Below are positions 34,834 through 45,613 of a stretch of DNA of 64,000 bases, one piece after another (positions within the stretch are counted from its first letter, which is position 1; each line of letters starts with the position of its first letter). Made by a program: the position numbers and the translations under genes. The stretch lies in contig NZ_PDJI01000004.1 of the NCBI RefSeq assembly GCF_002563695.1, positions 1,240,001-1,304,000 on the forward strand, read 5' to 3'. Source of the stretch: Georgenia soli. Its GTDB lineage: Bacteria > Actinomycetota > Actinomycetes > Actinomycetales > Actinomycetaceae. The notes under the pieces are model-generated. The model saw nothing but the letters and a program-made list of their open reading frames with translations. It was not told the DNA's origin and did not search any database.

Positions 34834-35375
34834 CCATGAGCCTGCTCGTCCGGATCGTCTCCGTGCTGCTCGCCCTGGTCCTGTTCCTCGGGGGCCTGCT
34901 GGCGGCCGCCGAGATCGGGCTCGCCCAGCTCCGGCAGCCGGCGCTGCTGGTCCCCCACCGGCAGTGGGCCGCCTGGCTGCGCGTCCAGGTGTGGGAGAGC
35001 CCCACGACCCGGGCCGTGCTCGCCGCCATGGTGCTGCTGGGCCTGCTCCTCGTCCTCGTCGCGCTCCGCAGGGGCCGGCCCCGCACCCTTGCGCTGCCGC
35101 CCCGGGAGGGGCAGACGCCTGCCGGGGTGGAGACGCACGCGTCGCGCCGGAGCGTCGAGCGCATCCTCGCCGCCTCCACGAACCGGGTCAGCGGGGTCGA
35201 GGGCGCCGCCGTGGCCATCACCCGGCGCCGGGCGCGCGTCAGAGCCAGCACCCCGACTCGCTCGGAGCCGGAGCTGCCCACGGAGGTCACCGAGACCGTC
35301 ACACGAGAGCTCGGCGAGCTCGGGCTCGACCGCCTGCGCCCCGCGGTCTCGGTCACCGGCAAGGGGCGACGATGA
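34830..35375 (+). CDS. DUF6286-type membrane protein of the Asp23 locus
   Basis: The 181-residue protein has two membrane segments (about residues 5-28, LVRIVSVLLALVLFLGGLLA, and 61-78, VLAAMVLLGLLLVLVAL) followed by a soluble Asp23/AmaP-like half (SVERILAASTNRVSGVEGAA ... VTRELGELGLDRLRPAVSV). GTG start overlaps the upstream stop; ATG at 34836 is an alternative. It probably anchors the Asp23 complex. Confidence 0.8.
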   Translation: MTMSLLVRIVSVLLALVLFLGGLLAAAEIGLAQLRQPALLVPHRQWAAWLRVQVWESPTTRAVLAAMVLLGLLLVLVALRRGRPRTLALPPREGQTPAGVETHASRRSVERILAASTNRVSGVEGAAVAITRRRARVRASTPTRSEPELPTEVTETVTRELGELGLDRLRPAVSVTGKGRR

Positions 35376-35944
35376 GCACGGGGCCGGGCCGGGCGAACCG
35401 GGTCATCCTCGCCCTCCTGGGCGTGCTGCTGCTGGCGGGCGGCGTGATCGGGCTGCTGCTGAGCTACGCGCTGCTCGACCGCCCTGCCACCGGGCCGGTG
35501 CTGCCCCTCCAGGTCCGCACGTTCGCGGGCCAGAACCCGTGGTTCTGGTGGATCCTCGCCGTCGCGGCGCTCCTGGTGGCCCTCCTCGGTCTGCGCTGGC
35601 TCCTGGCGCAGGCCAGGACCAACCGCGTGGCCGCCCTGGACCTGACCACCGACCCCCGCGACGGCATCACCACCGTGCCGGCGGGCGTGATCACCGACGC
35701 CGTGGAGAAGGAGGCGACCAGCATCGCCGGGGTCGAGGGGGCCACCGCTCGGCTGCGCTCGCACGGCGGCGGCTCCCGCCTCGACCTGACGGCGACCCTG
35801 GCCCATCGCGCGGACCTCGCGCAGGTGCGCGCCCGACTCGAGGGAGAGGTAGTCCCGCACGTCCGGCAGGTCCTCGGCAGACCCGACCTTCCGGTTCTCA
35901 TCGAGCTCCAGCCCGAGGCACGACCAGCGCGCCGTTTCCGGTGA
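35372..35944 (+). CDS. amaP: AmaP-like alkaline shock membrane anchor
   Basis: The 190-residue protein starts ATG overlapping the previous stop. It has two membrane helices (RVILALLGVLLLAGGVIGLL and FWWILAVAALLVALLGLRWL) and a C-terminal domain (VITDAVEKEATSIAGVEGAT...) like AmaP, the anchor that holds Asp23 at the membrane. It ends the overlapping part of the operon. Confidence 0.85.
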   Translation: MSTGPGRANRVILALLGVLLLAGGVIGLLLSYALLDRPATGPVLPLQVRTFAGQNPWFWWILAVAALLVALLGLRWLLAQARTNRVAALDLTTDPRDGITTVPAGVITDAVEKEATSIAGVEGATARLRSHGGGSRLDLTATLAHRADLAQVRARLEGEVVPHVRQVLGRPDLPVLIELQPEARPARRFR

Positions 35945-36010
35945 CCGACGTCCCGATGCGGGCGACCGGATCGGTACCTAGCGTTGCGCATCCCCCAAGG
36001 AAGAGGACAG

Positions 36011-36817
36011 ATGGTGATCTCCAACGACCAGTACCAGACCCTCATGACCGGCAGGACGACCGTCGTCGGCACGGGCGGTGAGAAGCTCGGCACCCTCGGC
36101 GACATCTACTTCGGCGACCAGAGCGGCACCCCGCAGTGGGCCACCGTCAACACCGGCCTGTTCGGCACCTCGCACTCGTTCGTCCCCCTCGACCGAGCCA
36201 CTGTCGCCGGCGACGACCTGCAGGTGCCCTACGACAAGGAGCTCGTGAAGGGCGCACCGCGCGTCGAGGCGGACGGCCACCTCTCCCCCACGGAGGAGGA
36301 CGAGCTGTACCGCTACTACGGTCTCAGCGACGGGTACGCGGCGCCCGCCGCCGGCATCGGCACCGCGGACGCCACTGCCGGGACCGGCACCACCGACGCA
36401 GCCGGCACCACCGGCTACGACACGTCGGGCCCCACCACCGACACCGCGATGACCCGTTCCGAGGAGCAGCTCAACGTCGGCACGGCAAGCCGCGAGGCCG
36501 GCCGCGCCCGACTGCGCAAGTACGTGGTCACCGAGCAGCAGACCGTCTCCGTGCCGGTCTCCCACGAGGAGGTCCGAATCGAGCGCGAGCCGATCACCGA
36601 CGCCAACGTCGGGGCGGCCACGGACGGGCCCACCATCTCGGAGGAGGAGCACGAGGTGGTCCTCCACGAGGAGGTCCCCGTCGTGTCCAAGGAGGCCCGC
36701 CCGGTCGAACGGGTGCGCCTCGACACCGAGACCGTCACCGAGCAGGAGCAGGTCACCGAGGACGTCCGCAAGGAGCAGATCGAGTTCGAGGGCGGCGAGG
36801 AGCCCAGGACCCGGTAG
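36011..36817 (+). CDS. PRC-barrel and DUF2382 stress protein
   Basis: The 268-residue protein has an N-terminal PRC-barrel (TVVGTGGEKLGTLGDIYFGD ... FVPLDRATVAGDDLQVPYDK), a Gly/Ala/Thr linker, and a C-terminal DUF2382 domain (LRKYVVTEQQTVSVPVSHEE, VVLHEEVPVVSKEARPVERV, VTEDVRKEQIEFE). This pairing is common in Deinococcus and actinobacteria among stress genes. ATG at 36011 has AGGAAGAGGACAG upstream; it follows amaP by 66 bases and may share regulation. Confidence 0.92.
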   Translation: MVISNDQYQTLMTGRTTVVGTGGEKLGTLGDIYFGDQSGTPQWATVNTGLFGTSHSFVPLDRATVAGDDLQVPYDKELVKGAPRVEADGHLSPTEEDELYRYYGLSDGYAAPAAGIGTADATAGTGTTDAAGTTGYDTSGPTTDTAMTRSEEQLNVGTASREAGRARLRKYVVTEQQTVSVPVSHEEVRIEREPITDANVGAATDGPTISEEEHEVVLHEEVPVVSKEARPVERVRLDTETVTEQEQVTEDVRKEQIEFEGGEEPRTR

Positions 36818-36876
36818 GGCGGTACGGACGGTCGGGTTACGGCCGTCCCGGGCCGCCACGTCCGTCGGACCGTGAG

Positions 36877-36916
36877 AGCAGGGTGGGCCGCCGGTTACCC
36901 GGCGGCCCACCCTGCT
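36877..36916. terminator. bidirectional terminator between PRC/DUF2382 and deoC
   Basis: An 18-bp perfect stem (36877-36894 with 36899-36916) encloses a 4-base loop. It lies between convergent genes. Confidence 0.9.
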
Positions 36917-36929
36917 GCTCCTGGAAGCG

Positions 36930-37634
36930 TCAGCGGGTCAGGCCCTCGAGCACCGTCGCGGTGCCGGACAGCCCGAGGCGCGTGGCGCCCGCGGCGATCA
37001 TCTCCAGCGCCGCCTCTGCGGTGCGGATGCCGCCGGAGGCCTTGACGCCCAGGCGGCCGCCCACGGTCTGCGCCATGAGCTCGACGGCGTGCACCGAGGC
37101 GCCGCCGGCCGGGTGGAACCCGGTGGAGGTCTTGACGAAGTCGGCGCCCGCGGCCTCGGCGGCCCGGCACACCGCGACGATCTGCTCGTCGGTGAGGGCG
37201 GCGGACTCGATGATGACCTTCAGCACCACCGGCGCGGGGGCGGCGGCGCGCACGGCGGCGATCTCGGCCTGGACCTCGGCGTAGCGGCCGGTGGTGGCCA
37301 GCGCCAGGTTGACGACCATGTCGATCTCGTCGGCGCCGTCAGCCACCGACCGGGCGGCCTCGGCGGCCTTGACGTCCGCGTGGTGGGCACCGGAGGGGAA
37401 GCCGCAGACGGTGGCGACCTTGACGTCACCGGTGTCGCCCAGCGGCAGCTGGTTCGGGGAGACGCAGACCGAGTACGTGCCGAGGCGCCGGGCCTCGGCG
37501 ACCAGGGCGGCGACGTCGTCGGCGGTGGACTCGGGCCTGAGCAGGGTGTGGTCGACGATGCTGGCGACCGACACGGTCGTCACCGGCGCCTCCAGGGTGC
37601 GCGCGGCGGCCTCGGCCAGGTGCTTCGGGGTCAT
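36930..37634 (-). CDS. deoC: deoxyribose-phosphate aldolase
   Basis: The 234-residue class I aldolase cleaves 2-deoxyribose-5-phosphate to glyceraldehyde-3-phosphate and acetaldehyde. Motifs: [75 protein letters not shown] with the Schiff-base lysine, and [12 protein letters not shown] at 37634 has GGAGG 5 bases upstream; an ATG at 37667 does not. Confidence 0.95.
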   Translation of the reverse strand: MTPKHLAEAAARTLEAPVTTVSVASIVDHTLLRPESTADDVAALVAEARRLGTYSVCVSPNQLPLGDTGDVKVATVCGFPSGAHHADVKAAEAARSVADGADEIDMVVNLALATTGRYAEVQAEIAAVRAAAPAPVVLKVIIESAALTDEQIVAVCRAAEAAGADFVKTSTGFHPAGGASVHAVELMAQTVGGRLGVKASGGIRTAEAALEMIAAGATRLGLSGTATVLEGLTR

Positions 37635-37709
37635 TCTGCCTCCAGACCCCTCGACGGGGTCGCTCATCCGTGATCCCGGGCGCGGGCGCGCCCCGGTCCT
37701 GATCGGTGA

Positions 37710-39041
<1,332 letters not shown>

Positions 39042-39084
39042 GCGCTGCCGGCCGGAGCTGGCCGCCTGAGCCCGACGGCCCTAA

Positions 39085-39142
39085 CCGGCTCGCCTGAGCG
39101 GGACCGGCCGCAGCCGGCTCGCCTGAGCGCGACCGGCCGAAG
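39085..39142. repeat. two tandem 29-bp units after serC
   Basis: CCGGCTCGCCTGAGCGSGAC plus CGGCCGCAG is duplicated at 39085-39113 and 39114-39142 with two differences. A weaker partial copy precedes it. It lies between the convergent serC and kinase genes. Confidence 0.85.
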
Positions 39143-39155
39143 CGTGTGACGCCCC

Positions 39156-40643
39156 TCAGCCGTTCCCGTTCCCGTTCGCGCCGTTGCCGCGTCCGGGCGG
39201 GCTGACCTGCCCCTTGCCGATGTTGCCGTTCCCGTTGCCGTTGTTCTCGACGGCGTTGGCGTTGACGCCCCCCTGCTCCTGCCTGGTCGCCGCCACGGGC
39301 GGAGCCTCATCGGCCGGCGCATGCTGCTCGTCGGCCACGCGGTGCGCGGGCTCGTCTGTGGCGGGCAGGGCCGGCACCGCCGTCGCGAGCGGCGCCTCGA
39401 TCTCCCCGGCGACGGCGGGACCGACGACCGTCACCTTCGCCGAGTTGGCGACCAGCTGCTTGCCGACAGGCTCCGCCGGCGCGAATCCCGTCACCGTGGC
39501 GGACACACCGATTCCTGCGAGCGCGGCGGCGAGAGTGCCGACCAGCACCCGGCGGCGATGCGGTCGCGGCACGTGCCGGGTCCGGGCACGCCGCTGAGGC
39601 TCGCGGGCGGACGCCGCGACACCGGCGAGGGTGGCGGTCCTGACCCCGTCGAGACGAGTGGTCGTGCCCGTCCTCGGTTCCCGGGTCTGCGCGGCCGCGG
39701 AGAGAGCGGGACCAGCTGCGGTCGGTGGCGAGAACTTCGCCACCGGCACGGGCGGCACGGCAGTGCTGGCCGCGGCCGGGGAGGCAGGACCGGCCCCGCC
39801 CGACGGTGGCCGGACCGGCGCGGGCGCGAGGAGCGCCTCGGCGATCCGGACCAGCCACTCGTAGGTCTCGACAGCGGTGGGTCGGGCGTCCGCGTCCTTG
39901 TCCAGCAGCGCCCCGACCAGCGCGTCGAGCTCGTCGGGGACGTCGGGCCGGAGGCTGCGCAGCCGCGGCGGCTGGATGTAGGCGTGGTGGTGCAGGATCG
40001 CGACGGCCGACTCCGCGGTGAACGGCGGCCGCCCGGCGATCATCGTGGTGAGGAGGCAGCCGACCGAGTACATGTCCGTGCCCGAGGTGGCGGGTTCGGC
40101 GCGGGCCTGCTCGGGCGCCATGTACTCCGCCGTGCCGAGCGTGGTGCCCGGCGCGGTGAGCGAGGTGACGGCCTGGAACTCGATCGCCGCGATGCCGAAG
40201 TCGACGACGGTGATCCTCTCGCCGTCGACCATGATGTTGGCCGGCTTGATGTCTCGGTGGACGATGCCGGCGGCATGGGCGGCGGCGAGCGCGCCGGTGA
40301 CGCGTGCCCCGATGCGCACGGCCTCCGCGAGCGGCAGCGGCCCTTCCGCGAGGAGGGCGGCGAGCGTCTGACCGGTCGCCAGCTCCATGACGAGGAAGGC
40401 GGTCTCGCCGTCGACACCGGCGTCGTGGACCGTGACGATGTCCGGGTGGTCGAGCGCCGCGGTGGCGACCGCCTCACGGCGCAGGCGGTCCCCGAGGGTG
40501 AGGTCGGTGGCGTCGGCGACGCTGACCGTCTTGACGGCGATGCGGCGGCCGAGGACGAGGTCGCGACCTCGCCACACCTCAGCCATCCCGCCCCGGCCGA
40601 GCCTCTGGTCCAGCTCGTAACGACCGGCGAGCACGACATTCAT
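39156..40643 (-). CDS. membrane Ser/Thr protein kinase (PknB type)
   Basis: The 495-residue protein has a complete Hanks kinase domain at 8-285: GRGGMAEV loop, AVKTV with Lys38, HRDIKPANI with Asp131, DFG Asp148, and APEQARAEPATSGTDMYSVG. A Pro/Ala juxtamembrane region, one membrane helix (about 378-397, VLVGTLAAALAGIGVSATVT) and an extracytoplasmic part follow. The tail is odd, made of NGNGNGN and GRGNGANGNGNG. No PASTA domain is present, so the sensed signal is unclear. ATG at 40643 begins the conserved NVVLAGRYELDQRLG. Confidence 0.92.
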   Translation of the reverse strand: MNVVLAGRYELDQRLGRGGMAEVWRGRDLVLGRRIAVKTVSVADATDLTLGDRLRREAVATAALDHPDIVTVHDAGVDGETAFLVMELATGQTLAALLAEGPLPLAEAVRIGARVTGALAAAHAAGIVHRDIKPANIMVDGERITVVDFGIAAIEFQAVTSLTAPGTTLGTAEYMAPEQARAEPATSGTDMYSVGCLLTTMIAGRPPFTAESAVAILHHHAYIQPPRLRSLRPDVPDELDALVGALLDKDADARPTAVETYEWLVRIAEALLAPAPVRPPSGGAGPASPAAASTAVPPVPVAKFSPPTAAGPALSAAAQTREPRTGTTTRLDGVRTATLAGVAASAREPQRRARTRHVPRPHRRRVLVGTLAAALAGIGVSATVTGFAPAEPVGKQLVANSAKVTVVGPAVAGEIEAPLATAVPALPATDEPAHRVADEQHAPADEAPPVAATRQEQGGVNANAVENNGNGNGNIGKGQVSPPGRGNGANGNGNG

Positions 40644-40944
40644 GGGTTCGATTCTCAGCGACGCTGGCCGATACGGCACCTTGAGGGCGGCACGTCGGGG
40701 CGACTCGCCGCGCGCCGCACCGACCGGCTGGTCGGCGACCAGGTGGCTTGACCCATCCTTGGCCCGGTTGTCGCGAAAACCTTGCGGTCGCCGTCGCGGG
40801 GATCGCTACGGTGAGCGCCCCTTTGTCGTCGTCGTCGCGAGCCGGGGCGCGGGCGGGGCCGAGTGCTCGCCCCGGGGCGACGCACCCGGGTTCGTCCGTC
40901 GCATGCCGGGCGCTCGGCCATGATCTTCGAGGCGTGCAGCGACG

Positions 40945-41152
40945 TGACCTTTTTGGTGGGTTCCAGCTCAGCGGGATCGCTGCGAGGACACCACGCTCGG
41001 GACCACCGCTGCTCACATCGGCGAGCAGGGCGCGATCGGTGCGAGCACAGCACGTCGTGGGCCAGTTGAGCGCGCAGGTTCTAACTGCGCGGGATTGGCG
41101 CCAGCAGGGATGGCGAAACTCCGGCAACGGTGGAAGGTGCCGGAAAAGTCAT
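40945..41152. repeat. intergenic element B
   Basis: A 208-bp element in the 602-bp gap between the kinase start and the protease terminator. The ends are TGACCTTTTTGG and, inverted, CCGGAAAAGTCA. Inside are TTCCAGCTCAGCGGGATCGC, GTGCGAGCACAGCACG, TTGAGCGCGCAGGTT and GCGCGGGATTGGCGCCAGC, in the same order as in element C. No gene is supported in the remainder of the gap. Confidence 0.7.
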
Positions 41153-41200
41153 CTCGCCTCGACGGACGTGCGAACGGCCCGGCAAACCTTCGGTAAGCAC

Positions 41201-41230
41201 GTCGGCCGCCCCGGGAGCGGGGCGGCCGAC
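41201..41230. terminator. terminator hairpin after the S8 protease
   Basis: GTCGGCCGCCCCG and CGGGGCGGCCGAC form a 13-bp stem with loop GGAG, 15 bases beyond the protease stop. Confidence 0.85.
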
Positions 41231-41245
41231 GCGAGGTTCAGCGTC

Positions 41246-42691
41246 TCAGCGGTTGCGGCCGGGCGCGGAGTCCCGCCCGTTCTTCGCCGTGGCCGCCGGC
41301 TGCTGAGCGGCCTCCGCGCCGGAGACGGCGGCGATCGCGGCGGGGACGTCCATGAGGCCCGCACCAGTGGCGTCGGCACCCCAGGTGATCGTCGTCGTCG
41401 CACCGGTGGGGTCGAGCACCTGTCGCGACCCGGCCGCGAGCGGGACCGCGGTGGCCTCCAGGGCCTGCTCGGCCTCGGCCTGGGTCAGGCCGGGGTTCGC
41501 CTCGGCCATCAGGGCCACGGCTCCGGCGACGTGCGGCGACGCCATCGAGGTGCCGCTGAGGTAGTAGTGGCTCAGCTGCGAGTTCGTCTGGTACGGGCCG
41601 AGCACCCAGGAGCCCGGCGCGGCGATGTCGAGGTCCTGGCCCGGGAGCGCGCGGGAGGAGAAGTCAGCGATGTAGGCGTCCTCGGCAGAGGTGGGGTCGG
41701 CGACGTCGCCCGTGTTCCACCACGTCCGCGAGGTCCACTGCCCGGTCCAGCCGGACGCGGCCACCGAGATGACCTCCGGGTAGGCGCCCGGGTAGCCCAT
41801 GCCGGCCGTCCCCTCGTTGCCGGCGGAGGCGACGACGAGGACACCGCTGCTGACGGCCCGCTCGATCGCGGCCTGGGTGAGGGCGTCGGGCGCCGGCCCG
41901 CCGAGAGACATGTTGATGACCACGGGAGCGTTCCCGAGGGCGCCGGAGACCTTCAGGTCGGTGACGTAGTCGATGCCGGCCGCCACCATGGAGGACCAGC
42001 CGGAGCCGTTCTGGTTGAGGACCTTCACCGGGATGATCGTGGCCTCCGGCGCGACGCCCGCCACGGGCAACCCGCCGATGTTGTAGCCGAGGATCGAGCT
42101 GGTGACGTGGGTGCCGTGGCCGTTCTGGTCGGTGGACCACTTGTTCGGCTGCGTGGAGATGCTGCCCTTCTCGCCGCCGCCACCACCGAAGGCGATGCCC
42201 AGGTCCGCCGCCACCGCCTCCGTGCCGAAGTAGTGGGGCCAGCTGGAGTGCAGGCCGGTGTCGAGGACCGCGACGTACACGCCTTCACCCGTCTGTTCCA
42301 CCTCACGGGTGTCCGGCATGCCCTCCTCGCCCTGCTCGTAGACGTCGATCTGGTCGGTGTTCCAGGTGGCGATGCCGTCGACCGTGCTGGTGAACGGCGC
42401 CGGGGCCACGGGCTTGCCGACGTACTGCACGTCCTGGTTGGCGGCGTCGACGTACGGCAGCGCCTGGAGCCCGGCGAGGTCCGCTGCGGAGATCCTCATC
42501 GTCAGCGCGTCGATCTCCGGGTACGTCTCGTTGATCGCGCCGAACGTCCGCAGCTCGCGCTCGATGCGCGGCGTGAGGTCGGTGCTCAGCACGACGTTCA
42601 CGCCGATCTTCGGGCCCGCGGCGTGGGCGGCGGGGATCACCGCCACGGAGAGGGCGGCGACGGACGCAAGTCCGGTGAGTGCACGGCGCAT
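41246..42691 (-). CDS. secreted S8 (subtilisin-like) serine protease
   Basis: The 481-residue protein has a Sec signal (ALTGLASVAALSVAVIPAAH, cut after AHA), an I9-like propeptide up to about residue 100, and a peptidase S8 domain. The catalytic triad is Asp144 (AVLDTG), His192 (NGHGTHV) and Ser382 (SGTSMASPH); Asn292 (SAGNEG) forms the oxyanion hole. The protease is presumably exported and self-activated. AGGAGG lies about 13 bases before the ATG at 42691. Confidence 0.94.
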   Translation of the reverse strand: MRRALTGLASVAALSVAVIPAAHAAGPKIGVNVVLSTDLTPRIERELRTFGAINETYPEIDALTMRISAADLAGLQALPYVDAANQDVQYVGKPVAPAPFTSTVDGIATWNTDQIDVYEQGEEGMPDTREVEQTGEGVYVAVLDTGLHSSWPHYFGTEAVAADLGIAFGGGGGEKGSISTQPNKWSTDQNGHGTHVTSSILGYNIGGLPVAGVAPEATIIPVKVLNQNGSGWSSMVAAGIDYVTDLKVSGALGNAPVVINMSLGGPAPDALTQAAIERAVSSGVLVVASAGNEGTAGMGYPGAYPEVISVAASGWTGQWTSRTWWNTGDVADPTSAEDAYIADFSSRALPGQDLDIAAPGSWVLGPYQTNSQLSHYYLSGTSMASPHVAGAVALMAEANPGLTQAEAEQALEATAVPLAAGSRQVLDPTGATTTITWGADATGAGLMDVPAAIAAVSGAEAAQQPAATAKNGRDSAPGRNR

Positions 42692-42936
42692 GACGATGGG
42701 TCCTCCTGTGGGTCCGGCACCGGGGACTTTCGAACCGGACCGGGTCGGCGGTGAATGCCCCGAGCGTAACGCCGACCGGTGACACGGCTCACGGAAACGG
42801 GCCCGCGGCCACAACCTCCGGCGTGGCGCGGCGTCGGCGCGTCGAGCCGACGCGCCGAGCCGACGCTTCGAGCCTGCGAGCCGGCGAGCCGGGCCGGACG
42901 GCCAACGACCTCGGCGCCGGGTTGCCCGGCGGGCGT

Positions 42937-43869
42937 TCAGCGGCCCGCGGTGAGCCCCGCCGCGGCCGGCACCCGGCAGCTCCACGCGTGCGGCAGCACC
43001 TCCCAGGTGCGCGACGTGACCGGGCCCGCCACCTCGCCGTCTGCGTTGACGCGGAAGGCGTTGTCGCCGTCGACGGCCTCGATCGTGACGGTGCGGCCGC
43101 GGACCGCCCGGACGTCCTTCCGTCGCAGGTGGTGCCCCCGGCGCAGCTGGAGCGCGAACGCCGCGCGGGCGAGCGGTCCGGTGGCCGCGGAGAGAACGAC
43201 GTCGGCCATGCCGTTCCCGATGGTGGCCTGCGGCACGGCGCGGGCGCCGCCGCCGATCGTCGGCCCGAGGCCGACGGTGACCATGAGGAGCCGTTCGCCG
43301 CCGTCGTGCACCACCTCGCCGTCGACCATGACCCGCATGCACCAGCCGGTAGCCGAGACGCCCGCCCGGATCGCGCCGATCGCGTACCCGGCGGTGCCGA
43401 GCGGGCCCTTGACGTTCTCCGCGCCGGCGGTCGCCTCGGCCCCGACCCCGGCGTGGACGACGTTGACGACGACGCCGCCCACGTCGTCGCGAAGGAGGTC
43501 CATGGGCCGTGGCACGCCCTGGAGCGCGACGAGCGCGGCCTCCTCCGGGTCCTGCGGGAGGCCGAGGCCGCGGGCGAGATCGTTGCCCGTGCCGAGCGGG
43601 ACCACGGACACCGGGCCGGCCTCGACGAGCAGACGCAGGCGCACGAGCGCGTCGAGACAGCCGTGGACGGAGCCGTCGCCGCCGAGGACGACGATCTCCC
43701 GCCCGGCGGCACGGCTCACCGCCTCGAGAGTGTCTTCGGGCCCGTCGGGCACGACGACCTCGATCTCGGCGCCCGCCCGGAGCACGCCCAGCGCGGCGGC
43801 TACCGCGGCGTCGTCGGCCGAGCCGGCGGCGGCGTTCGCCAGGACGAGGAGGGATCGGGAGCCGGGCAT
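42937..43869 (-). CDS. diacylglycerol kinase-family lipid kinase
   Basis: The 310-residue protein has the DAGK catalytic motifs GGDGSVHG (63-70) and PLGTGNDLARGLGLP (91-105), and the C-terminal lobe with RVNADGEV. It would phosphorylate diacylglycerol, ceramide or a related lipid; the subgroup is undecided (DgkB/YegS/BmrU). It stands alone, and no sure ribosome binding site is seen. Confidence 0.9.
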   Translation of the reverse strand: MPGSRSLLVLANAAAGSADDAAVAAALGVLRAGAEIEVVVPDGPEDTLEAVSRAAGREIVVLGGDGSVHGCLDALVRLRLLVEAGPVSVVPLGTGNDLARGLGLPQDPEEAALVALQGVPRPMDLLRDDVGGVVVNVVHAGVGAEATAGAENVKGPLGTAGYAIGAIRAGVSATGWCMRVMVDGEVVHDGGERLLMVTVGLGPTIGGGARAVPQATIGNGMADVVLSAATGPLARAAFALQLRRGHHLRRKDVRAVRGRTVTIEAVDGDNAFRVNADGEVAGPVTSRTWEVLPHAWSCRVPAAAGLTAGR

Positions 43870-44040
43870 GGCGCCAGTCTCCCGTGCTCACGGGCACGAC
43901 GCCCCCCGAAACGGACCGGCGACCACCGGTCCGGAACACCGGAGGCGACGGACGCGAACCGCGCGCTTCGGAACTCTCGCGACGAGCGCCGACCAGTGCT
44001 ATCTAGTTGCTCACCGGACCGTCACTCACAGGAGAGGATC

Positions 44041-44430
44041 ATGTCCAGCTGGCGTCGGTACGACGCGACCCTGTTCCCCATCTTCCACGAGCGCTTCGAG
44101 CAGAAGTGGGGAAAGGGCTCCGCCCCGTTCCTCGATCCGGGGGTGTTCTTCGAGGACCAGCCCCGTCCGCGTGCGCAGTGGGTCAACGTCGACACCGGCG
44201 CCGCCGTGGCGGTCGTCCCCATCTGGGCCGACGAGAACGGCCGGCACCGCTCGTTCGGGGTGTTCTACCTGCCCCCGTCCGGTGACATCTGGGTGCTGCG
44301 CCCGGGTCTCACGGAGTACGTGGAGGCCGGCGACGCCCTGACCGAGGAGCAGGCGGTCCTGCGCAACGACGCCTTCCGCAAGGCCGTCGCGCACGCGAAG
44401 GAGTTCATCTTCGGGCACGAGCAGGCCTGA
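44041..44430 (+). CDS. conserved-looking hypothetical protein, 129 residues
   Basis: I do not recognise a family. The protein is compact with mixed alpha/beta character (PIFHERFEQKWGKGSAPFLD, then TGAAVAVVPIWADENGRHRS, FGVFYLPPSGDIWVLRPGLT) and no signal or membrane segment. AGGAGAGGATC precedes the ATG. It converges with the next gene, 10 bases apart. Confidence 0.75.
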   Translation: MSSWRRYDATLFPIFHERFEQKWGKGSAPFLDPGVFFEDQPRPRAQWVNVDTGAAVAVVPIWADENGRHRSFGVFYLPPSGDIWVLRPGLTEYVEAGDALTEEQAVLRNDAFRKAVAHAKEFIFGHEQA

Positions 44431-44440
44431 CCGCGCGGGC

Positions 44441-44914
44441 TCAGGCAGCGCAGAACGCCCGCAGCTGCTCGACGACGAACGCGTGGTCCTCACGCTGCGG
44501 CAGGCCGGAGACGCCGACGGCGCCGAGGAGGGCGCCGCCCCGGCGCAGCACGAGCGGGAAGACGCCGCCGTGCGCGGCGTAGCGCGCGGGGTCGAGCCGG
44601 CTGGCGACGTCGAAGTCCTTGCCGCCGACGCGGAACTGCTCGCCCACCCCGAGCGAGCTGCGGCCGTAGCGCAGGACGACGGCGGTCTTGCGCTCCAGCC
44701 AGTCGTCGTTGTCCGCGGACGAGCCGGGCAGTGCCGTGTGGAAGACGCGCTGGCGGCCGAGGACGATGCCGATGGCGATCGGCAGAGCGCGGTCCGCGGC
44801 GGCCTGCCGCATCTGCGACCCGAGCGCCCAGGCGTCGTCGACACCGAACCCGTCCAGCCGCAACTCGGCCTCCTCGGCGAGGATCTGGTCGTGGAGGTCC
44901 TTGGGATGACTCAT
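44441..44914 (-). CDS. UPF0303 / heme-degrading-domain (GlcG/HbpS-like) protein
   Basis: The 157-residue protein shows LDGFGVDDAWALGSQMRQAA, PIAIGIVLGRQRVFHTALPG, NDDWLERKTAVVLRYGRSS and RGGALLGAVGVSGLPQREDH, the layout of UPF0303 (HbpS-like) proteins that bind heme or small ligands. Its role here is unknown. Confidence 0.85.
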   Translation of the reverse strand: MSHPKDLHDQILAEEAELRLDGFGVDDAWALGSQMRQAAADRALPIAIGIVLGRQRVFHTALPGSSADNDDWLERKTAVVLRYGRSSLGVGEQFRVGGKDFDVASRLDPARYAAHGGVFPLVLRRGGALLGAVGVSGLPQREDHAFVVEQLRAFCAA

Positions 44915-45066
44915 GGGACCTCAGGGTACGGGTCCGGCAGCGCCAGCCAGCGGCGGTGAGCCCCGGGTGTTTCAGGTTTTGGGGCTCAGCACCGTAAGGT
45001 GAGGTGCTTACACCATAAGGCTGTGGACCGACCGGGTCCGGGAGCCACGAGGAACTGGGAGACCGT

Positions 45067-45447
45067 ATGAGCGAGCCGATCGGATCGGTCACCGTGCGCA
45101 CGTCGCCGACCCGGTCCCGCCTGGTCCTCGCCGGTGAGGTGGACATGAGCCTCGCGGAGGAGCTCTCCGCGGCGGTCGACAACGTCCTCGCGCTGGCGAT
45201 GCCCGTCGACGTCCTGGTGCGTGACGTGACGTTCCTCGACTCCAGCGGCCTGAGCAAGCTGGTCCGCCTCGCCACCAGCTCGATCTCCCGGACCCGCCTG
45301 ATCGAGCCCCCCGAGTTTGTCCGCTTCCTCCTCGAGGTGACCCGCATGGACGAGGTGCTCGACGTCGTCGAGAAGGACCCCGGGTTCCCCGACGACGATC
45401 CCTCCCCCGACGTCGTCGGGCTCGGCAGCCAGCGCGACGCCGTCTGA
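45067..45447 (+). CDS. STAS-domain anti-sigma factor antagonist
   Basis: The 126-residue protein has a STAS fold (VTVRTSPTRSRLVLAGEVDM) with the phosphorylation site LDSSGL (Ser59/Ser60). Such proteins release sigma factors by binding anti-sigma kinases. Upstream at 44981-45020 two CACCRTAAGG direct repeats flank an inverted GGTGCTTAC, a candidate regulatory site. The HATPase gene follows after 166 bases. Confidence 0.87.
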   Translation: MSEPIGSVTVRTSPTRSRLVLAGEVDMSLAEELSAAVDNVLALAMPVDVLVRDVTFLDSSGLSKLVRLATSSISRTRLIEPPEFVRFLLEVTRMDEVLDVVEKDPGFPDDDPSPDVVGLGSQRDAV

Positions 45448-45613
45448 CCGGGCGCATGTCGCGAACCGCGCGGACCTTCACCGACCGCCGCCCGACGGGC
45501 GAGGAACCGAGCCGCCACGTACGCTCGGGAGCGACCGAGCACGACCCGGTCGACGAGCCCAGACGCCCCTCAACCTGCCCTGACCGCCCGTCCCCCCGTA
45601 TCGTGGACCTGAA